Source: Oscheius dolichura (lineage: Eukaryota > Nematoda > Chromadorea > Rhabditida > Rhabditidae). From it: a stretch of DNA of 64,000 nucleotides. Below the pieces are notes generated by a model that had not been told where the DNA came from, did not search any database, and saw only the letters and a list, made by a program, of their open reading frames with translations. A program made the translations under genes and the position numbers. The DNA lies in assembly GCA_932521035.1 (NCBI GenBank), contig OW051492.1, forward strand, positions 3,286,001-3,350,000, written 5' to 3'. Below, one piece after another: positions 9,220 to 21,000 of this stretch (its first letter is position 1; the number at the start of each line of letters is the position of its first letter).

Positions 9220-10718
9220 CTAGGGAGGGCAAGCCACTCCGTAGTCCTTACAGATACACATAGACAACTTCTCCTGGCAATCAGCAGCCATCCAATTACC
9301 GTCAAAGGTATACATCTAAATTTAGATAAGTATACAAATCGTGTGGAGACCAACCTGGGCACAGAAGTCATTCGGGTTCGTCTTCTTCAATTGATTAACT
9401 TTATTCCATTGTCCCGGGGTATAGTCCATCTGGATATATTCATTACTTATCCAAAACGGTGGTAGTAAACCTTCGAATTGTCCTGATTAGTCCATTTTCC
9501 ATCGATTTCAGCCAGTCCGAACCAAGCCCTGGTATCTTTGCCGCTGTTCTTGAAGAGCTCTGAAACGAGGGATCAATAGTCACCTGGTATTTCTCTTTAT
9601 TTCTCTATTTCATAAGGGAAACACTGTTTTATCGTAGGGGTAGCTTTTCCCCCGAAAAAAAAAAACGAAACCATCAGATAAGAATACGAACGGGTGAGAG
9701 ATTGACCAACGGGAAAGGGCAGCGAAGTTGTTTTTTGGCGGGGGCAGATGGATTACGAAACAGTTGCGATAGGTGGCGAATGCCTTTCTTTTGATCAAAC
9801 AAATCTTGCAGGAATTGGAGCTAATCTGGGAGGAATTGCCATTCCTCATCGCCTCGACACCATTTCAATTGACAATAGAGGATGGGGGATGCAGAAGTCG
9901 GGCAGATTGCGAAACTAGCGGAACAAGGACCGCAAGCGGGTTCGGTTATTTTACCCGTTGGTCAAATCGGCTCGAATCGGGCACGCGCAACCGGCCCATG
10001 TCCGTTTTCATGGGCTACCAGGGAGGATGCCTGTGGGAAGAAAGGCTACAGGTACACCGGCATATTCTAGACTGGTTGGATGGGTCCCAGGGAGAAAAAA
10101 AGACTACCCAAGATGGGAGCTTCCTCCCGGCATATTATATTTTCAAATCAGAGCCCGGCTAACAGCGCGGGGTGAGTTCACTGGCTGGGGTGAGGATGGT
10201 TGACTCCCCCTTGTCCTCTCCCCCAAAACTCACTCCAAATGAAATTATTCTCCCTGGATGAGTGGATCGAAGCTGGAAGACCACGAGCTTGGAAACAGGA
10301 CCAGTGGCAACCGGTGAAGTTGAACTGTCCCTCCAGGAGCAGGTAGCACGCGTCCGTGTCGGTAGAATGGGTCCAATTGAGGCTGCTGAACTCTCGGTTC
10401 CTTGGCAGATACGGTCTGCCCAACTCAGTGACTAGCTGACGGTGTTCAGCTGGAATAACCCCACTTTGGAAAAAAGATAGCTCGGATCCTACCTTGTCCA
10501 GGGTTTAGCCAATCGCTGTAGAACAGTCTAGACGACAGATTAAACATGACGACAATAAATGCCAGGGCACCAGCATAGCCGGCCGTCTGCTTGTCGATTT
10601 TCGAAGAGATCAAGTGGAGGAAGCTTTTGATCCGGCCAAGAAGGGTAACAGTAGGAGGAGGAAGCTCCTCGCCCTTCTCTAAACCCAGAGAAATACTTTC
10701 TTGGGGAGGACGAGCCAT
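9220..10718 (-). CDS. type II membrane C-type lectin-like protein
   Basis: Five exons on the minus strand: 10718-10493, 10449-10234, 9559-9471, 9429-9355, 9315-9220; 233 residues, all phases agree. A short cytoplasmic tail (ARPPQESISLGLEKGEELPP) precedes a membrane segment (AGALAFIVVMFNL) and an extracellular C-type lectin domain with CYLLLEGQFNFTGC, LPASIHSSRENNFI, AWFGLAEIDGKWTNQD, FCAQM and GNWMAADCQEKLSMCIC. In nematodes such CLEC proteins are mostly linked to surface recognition or innate immunity; ligand unknown. The EPN/QPD calcium-binding motif is not obvious, so sugar binding is doubtful. The second intron is long (674 nt) and contains no recognisable gene. The truncated paralogue lies directly downstream. 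Confidence 0.85.
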
Positions 10719-11248
10719 GATCGGCCGGCAGAGACGAGCCGAATGGATTGAAAGGGGCAGGCCGCCAGCTGTAGAGAGACAGAGACGAGAGACAGAGCCT
10801 TGTGAGTAAGGTGCCGAAAGTGCACCGGCTATTCGTAAACACATCCCCCATTTCAACATGCGATGGTGAGAAATTGCGGTCAGCCATGTTGTCTCGATCC
10901 CAGGATCTCCTCCTCCGTACCAGTTTCTTAGCAGATAAAATAATAGAATTGCTCGACACAAATAATAATGCCGAAGAAATATTGGAAGAGAATGATTCAA
11001 GAGCAAGGCGATGCAAATTATTTTGATCGGTATACTCAAAAATATGGAGCCAATGTTTTTTTTAGCCTTTCCTCGGATGTATTTAAAATGCTACTGTTTA
11101 TAAACTTAAATAGCCATTTGCTTGACTAATTTGTTCTTGTTTTCGTTTTTTGTTGTTATGTTTTGTTATTGGTGGAATAAAAAGTATTTTTCATTGTCTT
11201 CTGAGTCGGAACACCCTGAAAAACTAATGGCAAAAAAAGCAAAAAAAT

Positions 11249-11276
11249 TTGACCGCACCGGGATTCGAACCCTTGA
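11249..11276 (-). repeat. tRNA 3'-half-like repeat fragment (copy 1)
   Basis: On the minus strand this reads GGTTCGAATCCCGGTGCGGTC, a T-arm plus acceptor-like end, followed by AAAT, a T-run and GCTTTTT. No matching 5' half of a tRNA is present. The copy near 47 kb shares the T-arm and the same T-rich tail, so this looks like a tRNA-derived dispersed repeat (SINE-like), not a functional tRNA. Confidence 0.45.
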
Positions 11277-11289
11277 CCTTTTTATCCAT

Positions 11290-11452
11290 ATCGGCATATC
11301 GGTAGCGGTTTCCGATATGTAAAATCGCCGATAATCGGTATCGGTATCGGTATCGAAATCGGTCTCAGAAATTGAAAAATATCGGTATCGGCACCGATAC
11401 CTCAAACCCATATCGGTATCGGTCTCGACTGAAAATTCAAGTATCGCCCAGC
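11290..11452. repeat. ATCGGT-rich repeat ending in CAGGGCTGGGCG terminus
   Basis: Short-period repeats of ATCGGT/ATCGGTATCGG fill 11290-11430. On the minus strand the right end reads CAGGGCTGGGCGATAC, which resembles the terminal repeats of hAT-like MITEs; the opposite end and target duplication were not found, so the class is tentative. Confidence 0.45.
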
Positions 11453-12184
11453 CCTGGCCGGCACGGACAGTTCACAAAGAACCAGAAAGCAGGCCGAATT
11501 AGCTGATCAATCGTAACCTTTTTCCCCCTGGGAAACTGTCACCTACGACGGTTTGGCGCCTAGGTTGACCGTTGTTCTCATCTTGACTCAACCAAACTTT
11601 GACCGAAAACAGACGAACACGGAAAGGGACACGAGTGTTATAAGGTGTATGGAGTTGAGATTACTGTCCTCCATTTTTCAACAATGGCCCGATGAGTTGG
11701 AACTCTTCATGTCACAAGGAAGAGGCACTGCTTGGCCCACATTTTTCAGTTCCAAGATGGGGATGAAAGGGAGGACGACAGGTCACGGCGTTTTTGTAGG
11801 GGTAAATGGTATTGGCCAGCTCTGGTAAGTGCTGATGACCAAGAGAAATACTATTCGAGTTGTTCCAATCCGTATTTATGAAAGAAAATTCAGAATTACT
11901 CCAGGCCAATATAATAATCTTCGATTTTTTTTATGTTGGCCGCTATATTTCGATAGTTGAAGCTTGCAAGGGAGAGGCCGACTTGAATTTATCCCTCATG
12001 ACCACGAGAATGGCCACTTGCTAGCCCGAAGTCGGGTTCCTTTCACTTCCGTTGCTATCCAACATGACCTGGAGTCATAATCATCATCCCTTCTTCGCGT
12101 CCCTCCTCGCCTCGCTTTTGAGAGGTCAAGCTTTGCTTTGCCAACTCACTCTTCTCTATACCTCTCTGTCTCCCTCTTCCAACC

Positions 12185-12993
12185 ATGTTAAAGAAGAAAG
12201 TCGTCGTCTACGATGTGAATCCCGTCCATCGTTACTCTATGAATGATGTCATCCTGGATGAGGCTGTCCTGCCCGGTGGCCCTCCGGTGCGAATTCGAAA
12301 AGAGAAGAAATCCTGTTGCCTGCCAGCTGCTTGTGGTTTCACCCTCGTTTTGGTTCTATTTCTCCTGGCTGCTGTCTTCTGTCCCCTTTTCAGGGAATTC
12401 CTCACCAAACTTTATAACAAAAACGGTAAATTTTAAATATACTTCCAGAAAATGTCTCCCTTTAGCTCAAAATGGACTGAAAGGTGAAATGAGTGTCCAG
12501 GATGATTGGATCTTCTTCCCACCCACGAATTCTCTCTATCACGTAGTCAATGGCTCGAATAATTGGGACGAGTGCCAACAGAAATGCCTCTCCCTGACCT
12601 CTCATCTAACCTCTATCCATACTTTGGCAGAGAATGAATTCGTTTCCAATCTCACTGCTGGATATCAAAAGAAAAACGAGGAGGATACTAATATCTGGAT
12701 TGGAATTGTTCTTTCTAAAGACGGGTGGAAGAATGCTGACAAAACAGCCGTAAGTTATATCTGTTCTCATTCAAAAAACACATGATCCATTTCAGGTTGA
12801 TTTCTTCAATTGGCGTTTGGGTCATATGAATGATTATATAAATAAAAACGAAGAGTTGATCTGTGTTAAGATGTATTCCCATAATGCTGAAGAGAAGAAA
12901 GGAAAATGGGATTTTGTGGACTGCTCAACAAAGTTAAAGAATTGTGTCTGCAAGAGACTTCCCTTCGCTGATTCTAAATTGATAAACATGTGA
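12185..12993 (+). CDS. type II membrane C-type lectin-like protein
   Basis: Three exons, 12185-12425, 12466-12749 and 12796-12993; 240 residues. The cytoplasmic tail contains YDVNPVHRYS and a basic RIRKEKKSCC just before the membrane segment (GFTLVLVLFLLAAVF), then an extracellular lectin domain with WDECQQKCLSLTSHLTSIHT, ENEFV, NIWIGIVLSKDGWKN, ELICVKM and KWDFVDCSTKLKNCVCK. The first exon length and phase match the lectin genes at 8.5-10.7 kb, which supports common descent. The canonical calcium/sugar triplets are missing. An AATAAA follows about 17 nt after the stop. The second acceptor (CTTTAG) is chosen over an earlier TTCCAG because only it keeps the frame. Confidence 0.85.
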
Positions 12994-13418
12994 AAATATC
13001 TTTTGTTGCAATAAACTACATCACACACACACTACATATATATTATATTTCTCTTATCTAAAAGTACAACAACCACAAGCGAGTAGACACTATTGCCCGA
13101 ATTGATGATGTGACTTTACACTGACTTCAACTCGAAAAACTAGTGAAAAACAATAAAATGCCATATAGAGAACGAAAGTTCGAAGTAAACAAAATTATTT
13201 TTAGTCTCTTACCTATGGTTATTCCTTGAATTGTTTGCTGAAAAAGGGAGAGTCATGAGATCCGGGAACTTGATATATTCACTCCTGTTTTCAATATTGC
13301 CAGTCCTGAAATTGTCCTCCGCCTTTCTCAAGAGTTGCAACACTTTTTCTATTCGCATTCACACTCCGTAAAGCAATCTTGACGCCTTTTTCTGTCTTGT
13401 TTTTCTGTCCGCCGCACA
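12994..13418. other. intergenic spacer
   Basis: AT-rich 3' flank of the lectin gene, then a pyrimidine-rich stretch before the next possible start codon. Nothing else recognised. Confidence 0.4.
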
Positions 13419-13848
13419 ATGTTCAATGATTTCAAATCATTTGACCATGGCATCGTTTTCCTATTAGCCTTCTTCTTGTTTACCTGCCGAGAAAGCAGGA
13501 CAACTTCATTTCTCTCTTGTTTAGAGAGAAGCCTCTGTTACAAAGCGGTGATCAAAAGCGTCTGCTTTCAGAAAAAGAAATGGAACGCGTCGAAAGCATA
13601 GTAACCAGTGGCTATTCATTCGCCGGAGCAGCAATGCTTCTCTTCTGCCTTGGTGAGTTATATTGTTACGTTGTGTTTTGTTTATGTCGACTATTGAAAC
13701 CATTCCCCCTCAAAGCATAATATACCACTCGACCCGCATATAGTTCCGCGAGTTAATAACTGCATCAACTTCTTTGCCTTACTCTTCCTGTTTCGTATAA
13801 AATGTACTTTTGTTTTTAGAAGTGAAATGTTCTTGTCCCTTTGTGTAA
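13419..13848 (+). CDS. possible small membrane/secreted protein, 71 aa
   Basis: Tentative three-exon model: 13419-13477, 13525-13652, 13820-13848. It rests on a 47-nt GTTTAC/TTTAG intron and a longer GTGAGT/TTTTTAG intron that keep one frame: a hydrophobic start (HGIVFLLAFFL), a charged middle (GDQKRLLSEKEMERVESI), a second hydrophobic stretch (SFAGAAMLLFCL) and a Cys-containing end. Without the first intron the same ATG gives a different 60-residue secreted-like peptide ending at 13601. I cannot decide between them, and no family is recognised. Confidence 0.3.
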
Positions 13849-14429
13849 AAGAACATCTAAGGTCGTAAAAAATACCAGAATGAAAGGCCATTTTTCAAAT
13901 TATCATTGTTGATTAGTCAAAACAACAAAAGAAATGGACTTGTGTTGATCTGTTGTGAGCACTCCATCAAACACTCGAGCAATCACCTTTCAATTGATTT
14001 TTGGACATTTGGAGTACACTCGATTGCTCAAGACATCTGGGCATGGCTGCTTTTGTTGTACTTGACTAACATATATAAGAACTTTACCCAGACTTTCATA
14101 AATTTCTTGTTCTATTGCACTCGGCAACCTTTCAATGTTTCTTGTTCGCTAAAATAGAACCATAGTTTGCCCATGCCTCTTCCATTATTGTGAAACTTTG
14201 AACATGTAGGCTCTGCAAAGATAACTCCTGAAAACACTTGACAAACTCTGGTCAATCTAGTCAAGAGCACAGAGTGCCTGTCATGTTGCTCCGCTAGGCT
14301 CGAGTCTAGTGTGAGTGAGGGTTATAAGCCGCTGATAAGAGACTGCCGCAGTCCAGTCCACTGCCCCGTTGTTTACTCCCTTTCATTGTGCTATTCAAGA
14401 GCTAAAGTCAAGTTTCAGAAGTCGGAATT
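13849..14429. other. intergenic, upstream of the SDR gene
   Basis: Contains an imperfect inverted repeat (CTCGAGCAATC near 13974 against GATTGCTCAAG near 14022). No coding signal that I trust. Confidence 0.35.
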
Positions 14430-17007
14430 ATGGAGGACATCGTCGATACAGTTGTAACCGTGTTAAAAATGCTCATTTTTACAATTATTGGAATAGTAAA
14501 GGCGCTTCTTCCAACAGGAGTGCTACCACGCAAGAATGTCAAAGGCAAGTTTCACAAGGAGAAGAAAAACATCCATTTCAGGTCAAATTATACTAATCAC
14601 GGGTTCCGGAAGTGGTATCGGACGTCTAATGGCAAAAGAAGTGAGTTACCGTTACCGTCTCCTATAGCAGCAACAAAAAAATCCTTTTAGTTTGCAACAT
14701 TGGGAGCCAGAGTTGTTCTCTGGGATATCAATGAGAAAGGAAACCAAGAAACGTTGGCTCAAGTAACGGCTCTTGGAGCTCAGGTTGGTTACTTATACTG
14801 AATGCTGTCGCATTGACTTCGGCATTCGCCAACTTAAAATTATACACAACAATAAAATCAGAACATTTTAAGTAGAACATTATCAAAACAATTCAAGGTT
14901 TCAAAACAATAAAATACTTTGTATTTACTACAATAACGTGGTTTTTAGAGAGCGTATACAAAAAAGTAAATGCAGATTGAATCTTACAGAAACAGAAATA
15001 AAAAGGTATTACAGGAGACGTGGCTTGTGCTCAAAGCAACAATCCTCTCCGAGAGGACAAAAGCCACTGATCGCATAAATGTCACAAATTTCATGAGTAT
15101 TCTGCAAAATTGCTAAAATTATATATAGCAAAAATAACTAACGGTTTGTTGAGCTTTTATCATGTCCAATGAAGCCAGAAGAGTGGCCAAATGATCAATT
15201 TGATGCGAATAGTCGACTTGGTTAAGAGTCTCCGTAGATGGCATGGAGAATGGCATAGGACTGTTTGTGCGCAAAGGAGCCTAAATAATTTAGAAAATAA
15301 TTAATACATATTTTTTATGAGTAGAGTTAACGCAAAACTAACTTCTTCCACATCCTTCAACAGCTCAAGGAGTGGTTTAATAGTAAATTCCTTTCCTTTA
15401 TGAGCACTAGCATTATTAATATTATTAGTTTTCTTATAGCCATTATTTTTCTTAGTATTATCCTGTTTTGAGTGAGCAGAAGGCGAGTTGCGGTATTCAG
15501 CAGCACGACTATCGCGATTGAAGCGATTTCCCATAAGAATGGCTTCATGAGCGACAGCTTGAGAATGCTCCGACTGCTGAGACATCATCATCCAGTGCTT
15601 TTGGGCAGGTGTGGGTTGCTGGTTGCGAGAAAAGTCGTGCAACTAAAACGATTAGCATTTAAAAATGAAAGAAAACTCACTCCATAATCATAGGTATCAT
15701 AATGTTTTAGCTCTGATGGGCCATGAGCATACCAGCAGCGGCTTCCAAAACGGCAGCTTTTACCAGATAGCCACGACTCACAAAGCTAAAATTTTATTTA
15801 CATAACAAGCATTGCACAAAAAACCTTGCTAGCCTGATGCTGATTAGGAGATCCGTAGGATGACTCCGAGGTGTTGCGACTACGGAACTAAAAATTGAAT
15901 GATCATTTGGAAAACAGAAAATTAGGCTAAAATAAAAACGGAAAATACTAACCGTGCGTTCGTTGTTGTTCCGATAGAAGTCATTATTGTAATCGGTTCT
16001 TTTGTAGGTTGAGAAACTCATCTTACTCACTGAAAACAAGACAAATTTTCATGCAAATCACGAGAAAAGGAATATTTTGGGAAAAGAGTGGAAAATTCGA
16101 CAAAAGCGAAAATGAAATTCAAATTGCAGCGTTAGGCGCAATGCCCGCGAGCAATTTTCATCGTTCTTCACTGATTTGCACTATTTTGGCAATATTCAGC
16201 TTCTAAAAAGCATTTTTCAGGGTCATGCCTACACTGTAAACCTTGCCAAGAAGGAGGAAATCTATGATACAGCCAAGAAAGTCAAGTCAGAAGTCGGCGA
16301 CATTGATATTCTAATCAACAACGCTGGAATTGTCACCGGAAAGAAGCTCTTCGACTGTCCCGACGAGTTGATGGAATTGACTATGGCTGTCAATTGCAAT
16401 GCTCTTCTTTTCGTAAGTAAACAAGGTAACAAATAATAAAAAAGATATTTTAAGACAGGAAAAACCTTTATTCCATCAATGTTGGAGAGGAATCACGGCC
16501 ATATTGTTACCATCGCCTCGATGGCTGGAAAGACCGGCTGTGCTGGACTCGTCGATTATTGTGCTTCTAAACATGGAGCTGTTGGCTTCCACGAGTCGAT
16601 AACAGCCGAGATCAATTCTCTGAAGGTAAGGAAATAGCCGAAAAGGGAAAGCAAAAAAGAAAACATTTAGCCTGGTTACCATATGGCAATAAAAAATCCC
16701 TTTTCAGAAGAGTGGCGTCCATACGACGATCGTTTGCCCGTTCTACATCGACACGGGAATGTTCGACGGAGTCCAGACCAAGTCCCCGAACCTGCTGCCC
16801 ATCCTCGCCCCCGAGGTCGTCGTCGAGCGAATCATGGAGGCCATTCTGACGAACCAGCGCTTCGTGGCCGTCCCGCGCTTCTGTTATGTCGTCATGTGGG
16901 GAGCCAGCTTCCTCCCCAGCGCCGTAGTCGAACTCCTCGCCGACCATTTCGGCGTCAACGAGACCATGGACCATTTCCGGGGACGGACCACCCTCAAGGC
17001 ACACTAA
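14430..17007 (+). CDS. short-chain dehydrogenase, retinol/17-beta-HSD type (SDR16C-like)
   Basis: Six exons: 14430-14544, 14582-14640, 14691-14783, 16221-16412, 16455-16625, 16708-17007; 309 residues. An N-terminal hydrophobic anchor ([17 protein letters not shown]) precedes a Rossmann fold with the nucleotide motif [13 protein letters not shown], the catalytic serine in VTIASMAG and the YxxxK active site in YCASKHG. Length and anchor match membrane-bound SDR16C/17-beta-HSD11 enzymes, which oxidise retinol or steroids at the ER or lipid droplets with NAD(P). Substrate is not predictable. The first intron is a GC-AG intron (GCAAGT donor). Exon five uses TTTTAAG as acceptor, because the nearby GACAG would shift the frame. 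The third intron (1437 nt) carries a complete gene on the other strand. Confidence 0.92.
15009..16021 (-). CDS. CCCH zinc-finger protein nested in an SDR intron
   Basis: Six minus-strand exons: 16021-15953, 15887-15825, 15785-15681, 15642-15343, 15280-15143, 15101-15009; 255 residues. Two CCCH fingers with C-x8-C-x5-C-x3-H spacing: [20 protein letters not shown] in the third exon and [20 protein letters not shown] in the last. This spacing is that of TTP/Tis11-type RNA-binding fingers; in nematodes such proteins (PIE-1, MEX-5, POS-1, OMA-1) mostly control germ-line and early embryonic mRNAs, which suggests but does not prove a similar role. The fingers are unusually far apart (about 180 residues), separated by an Asn/Ser/Lys-rich linker. 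The whole gene, introns included, lies inside intron 3 of the dehydrogenase gene on the opposite strand. Confidence 0.85.
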
Positions 17008-18084
17008 AGACGAATCTCAACCGACCACCACGTGTACTTGTATTAATTTCTCTTTTACCCGACCAGGCAATACATTGTGTGTCCATAATAAGCAGAGCAG
17101 AGGATAAATTATAGGATAAACCTATCTTTTACTCTATTGATGCCATATTCCCACCTCCAGGCAGGAGGAGGCCTACCCCCCACAGTTGGGACCAAGCCGT
17201 CGACTTTTGGGTAGAACTGGGAACGGAAAAAAACGGGCACTGTAGTTTATTTGGTCTGTAATAATGTTCTGAAGAAGTAGAAGCTGGATTAGAGGATGAC
17301 GGCTCAAGACCCCTATCCTCCCATCTCGCTATCTCCAACTCTTCTTCTTTTGGTCTTCTTTTCAGTTTGTAAACAATTTTTTGGTGGACTTTCTACGATT
17401 CATATTCCCACCGCGGACAAGCGAATAAAAGAGATTTCATCGATTTTGTGTTCCCTCCTTTCTTTGCATATATTGAATAGCGGCCGTCTCCATCCGTTAT
17501 TTTATTCTTTGACCCAATAATATCTTATCTGAACACAAAGAAATGACAACAAGACCTAGACATTGGCAGTTTGATGCTCTTTGATCCATATTCCCACCTC
17601 AATAAAGGATTGCCGCTTTCCAATTGGAAAGCCTTCCAGGAAATGACTTGATCTCCAGGGAGCCGATGGGAACTTATCTTATGGAATCTTTTTGAGACCA
17701 TTTATGACTGGTCTCCAGTATAGCTTTCCTGGGGGATTTCAGGCTATGAAAACGGTTTTGAAGGCGGTTGGAAGCAGTGGCACGGCCCTGCTGCCATCTC
17801 CTGCCACGTTTGGGACAACCCGACATTCTTTCCATCTTTCGCCAGTCTCCTGCCATTTCCTTCGTTTTATTGAATTGAAATGTCCTAAACGACGTCTTTT
17901 TGTTGGTTTCGCAGCCGTTCGCGGGGTTCAATTGGCGCGCGCCGTTTAGCATCTGCCACGAGCGGATGGCAGCCGGCCTCGTCCGTCTTCTTTTTTTGCC
18001 CGCCGCGCCGCCGTTGATCAATACGTTCCCCTCCTTTTAACATTATTTTGTCTACTTCACGTATTTTTATCCTTCAATTTTAAG
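17008..18084. other. intergenic / unresolved 5' end of the next gene
   Basis: No convincing exon. A short frame from an ATG at about 17966 (AAGLVRLLF) could supply the missing start of the following nucleotidase-like gene, but only through a weak GTCTTC donor. Confidence 0.35.
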
Positions 18085-21000
18085 GCAAAATTGAGCCGTC
18101 TACTTCACAAGGGCCGTCGCCATCTTCTACAAAGGAAGATGGCCCCGTCGGTTGTGGGAAAACTCCGAATTATCGGCCATCTGAGTTAATCGTAAGCCGG
18201 AAAATTAGAAGAAAACCATATTTTTGTTCAGATATTCTCAGATTTTGATCATACTTTGACGGAATATGGCAGCTTGCTGTCGCACGAGGCATTTGACCCC
18301 CGTCAAATCGTTGATCACACGGAAGGAGGCGACGAATATGGAGTGCCTCTCGGGATTATGGTAGGTTTTGTTTTATTCTATTCTAAATTAATACCTGAAA
18401 GTTAATAGTCTTCGTCATGAGACCCTTTTCAACCAAAAGATTCAGGGGAGAGTCTAAATTCGGGGAATATCCTCGGCTATTTCCAGCCTCCCCTCCCTAA
18501 TTCTCTAATTTCAGCAAAAGAAAATGAACGAAGAGTTTTCCCAGCAATTGTCCAGGCTTTCTTCCCGCGACCGGCCAGCCCGACATCGTCTTCTCCGAGA
18601 GTGGTAGGTCCTATCAAATCTTCCACGTCCCAACCGCCTCCCGCCGAACACAAAACACACATGACATAGGGGGTGGCAGTCGGCTGATCGCCGTTCTGCT
18701 ACTCTCTTCCTCCCTTTAAATCTAATCTTTTCAGGTGGACGACATCTCATCGCCTTCTTGTCGATTGTGGAACTACTTTAAAGTCGCTCTACAATTGCTA
18801 CAGATATATTAAATGGAGGTTGGTTTAGAGGAACGGGAGGAGGAGGAGGACGGCGGGGTAGGGGTGGACATTGGTGCCTTTTCTAGTCCGTTATCTATTG
18901 TTTACTTCCCGCTTTTTCTCGATTATTCCATCCAGAAATCACAGATAAGAGGGTAGAGAGAGAGATAGAAAAAATGAAAAGAAATAGCTTAACCTATTCA
19001 TTCCCATGTGTTCAAAAATGAACATTTTTTGCCTTGGTCCCCCCTTTGGTGTTTTTCGTTCAAGTTGGAAAATTTTTTTCTTGAAAAATAGGTTCATTCG
19101 ATAGTGCCTCTGACCGTCAGATAGCTGAGCTGGTTTCTAACGGTTTGGAATGTCACAGTGAGGAATCAACAGCGTTTTACGAGAATTAAGCCTTTTTCTA
19201 TGAGTGGTCTACTTTTGTCGAGGCTTATAGTAGGGCTTAATTCTGGTAAAACGTTGTCAATTCCTCACTGTGACGCTCCCAAGCTGATGAAAGAAATTCT
19301 CCTTGTAGACGGCGAGAGACGTCATCGAATGGATCTACTCTCATCTCCCAGTAAAAAATTTCTTGAAATGGGAAATTCGGGCAAAAATGGGTTAAGAGTC
19401 GATTTCAACCCGGTAGGAAGGCTCAATCCTCCTGCACCCGTAAAGTCTCGGCAGGAGGATCATCTTTATTCAACACTGTTACAAAGCTGTGATGCCTTTT
19501 ATATCTCTCTCTTGCCGAGACTTTACGGGTGCAGAGGATCAGGTCCCGAGTTTGGTGTCTCCCCGGAGCATCAAAGAACTTTTGGGACTTTTTCACTTCT
19601 CTTCGAGGTTTTTACTTACAAATGTTTGGGCAGTGAGGGGAAGGGAGAGAGTGTGAAGTCCCCCTTTCAAGAGAGATCCATAACAATTCTCCTTCCAGGA
19701 AAGGCGTCTCGGAACTGTTCACCTTCTGTGAAGAACATGAAATTCCATTTATTATTGTCTCTGCTGGTTTGACAGATGTCATCAAAGTGAGCATCCTGCA
19801 CCTGCTGGGACGGATGCCGAAGAACGTTTTAGTTATAGCCAATAAGCTTTTCTTCAATGAGGTTCGCCCTTTTCCTCTTCTTTTCTCTCATTTCTTTTGT
19901 TTCCAGGAGGAAAAGGCGTTCGCTTGGGACAAGAAAATAATACATTCGGAGAATAAGAAGAAACATCTGCGGAAGTATTACCCGCACCTAGTAAGCCCCG
20001 AGAAAAGAATAGCTGTGATTTTTGGAGATTCGAAGCATGATGCCGGCATACTAGGCGACTGTCTCCTGGATCAGTTGAAAGTCTGTCTACACCCAGAAGA
20101 AGAGGTACTGCCGCCCTTATTTTATATAATTTTTGATATTCTAGGTTCCTGGATTCCATCTGATGACCAAGGCACGGACATTTATCACGGCTGCAACTGT
20201 TATACCCACGCTATTGGGGTTAGATTGGGCAGAAGTAGCCTTTGCGGAGGATCAGGACCAGGCCATCGATCGAGAGGGAATACTCAAGGAATTTGTCGAG
20301 GAACATGTTAGAGAATTGGCTAGAGAAGAAGAGGATGACAGCCATCAAGTGTCCGCCCCGAATTCTCCACAACCACATAGTGAAAAGTCAAACAGTGAAG
20401 ATGACAGCTCCGACTACGACAGCAGTGAAGAGGACATCGCTGATTCGGTAGACGGCCAATCCGAAGCAAATGATGGAGATGGCGACGGTCGAGAAGACGA
20501 CGACGAAGAGGAGGAGGATATGGAACCTCCAGAGAATGACAGCCACGATGTGCCAGCTGGTGAGAGAAGAGAGCACGGTAGTTCACGTAATGAGCAGTCG
20601 AGCAGTGAAGACAGCAGTAGCGATGACGACAGCAGCAGCAGTTCAGATAGTGAGAGCGATGAGCAACTGGGAGGAGCTGGTCGCCGAGAGGAAGAGCCTC
20701 GTGAGGAGATCCAAGATCAGAGAGAAGAAGTCCGGGAGATTGACAGTAGTGATTATGAAGAAACAGAAGAGGACACTAGTGACGACGAGGAGGATGGCTC
20801 GAAAAAGATATCTCCAGGCATGCAAAATGGTGAACCGGAGGACGACGCCGAGGATCCGTTGCCCCAATACGCAGACGGAGATCGTGAAAGAGTCCGAGAA
20901 GCAGATGGCTTTACTGGCTCCCAAGCAGAAAGACATGGCAATGAAGAGGTGGAAGACCGTGATCGAGAAGAAGACGTACCCCCAGAGGTGGACGACGACC

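Larger units (their letters stand above)
10719..12184. other. intergenic with repeat remnants
   Basis: Contains the tRNA-like fragment near 11250 and the ATCGGT-rich repeat at 11290-11450, described separately. Open frames at 10802-11026 (+) and 11553-11828 (+) show no family or splice support. Confidence 0.4.

Noticed and set aside
9773-10203. Plus-strand open frames up to 129 codons
   Set aside because: They lie in the long intron of the type II lectin gene, show no domain and overlap each other in three frames.
10446-11039. 197-codon minus-strand frame extending upstream of the lectin start
   Set aside because: Only its last part, after the ATG at 10718, matches the lectin paralogues; the upstream extension is not conserved.
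11249-11330. Functional tRNA gene on the minus strand
   Set aside because: Only the T-arm and acceptor-like end are present; no D-arm, anticodon arm or 5' acceptor strand can be folded.
18141-18360. Start at ATG 18141 joined to TCTCAG to give NFDHTLT
   Set aside because: It would replace the first catalytic aspartate of the HAD motif; the acceptor 10 nt earlier keeps SDFDHTLT.
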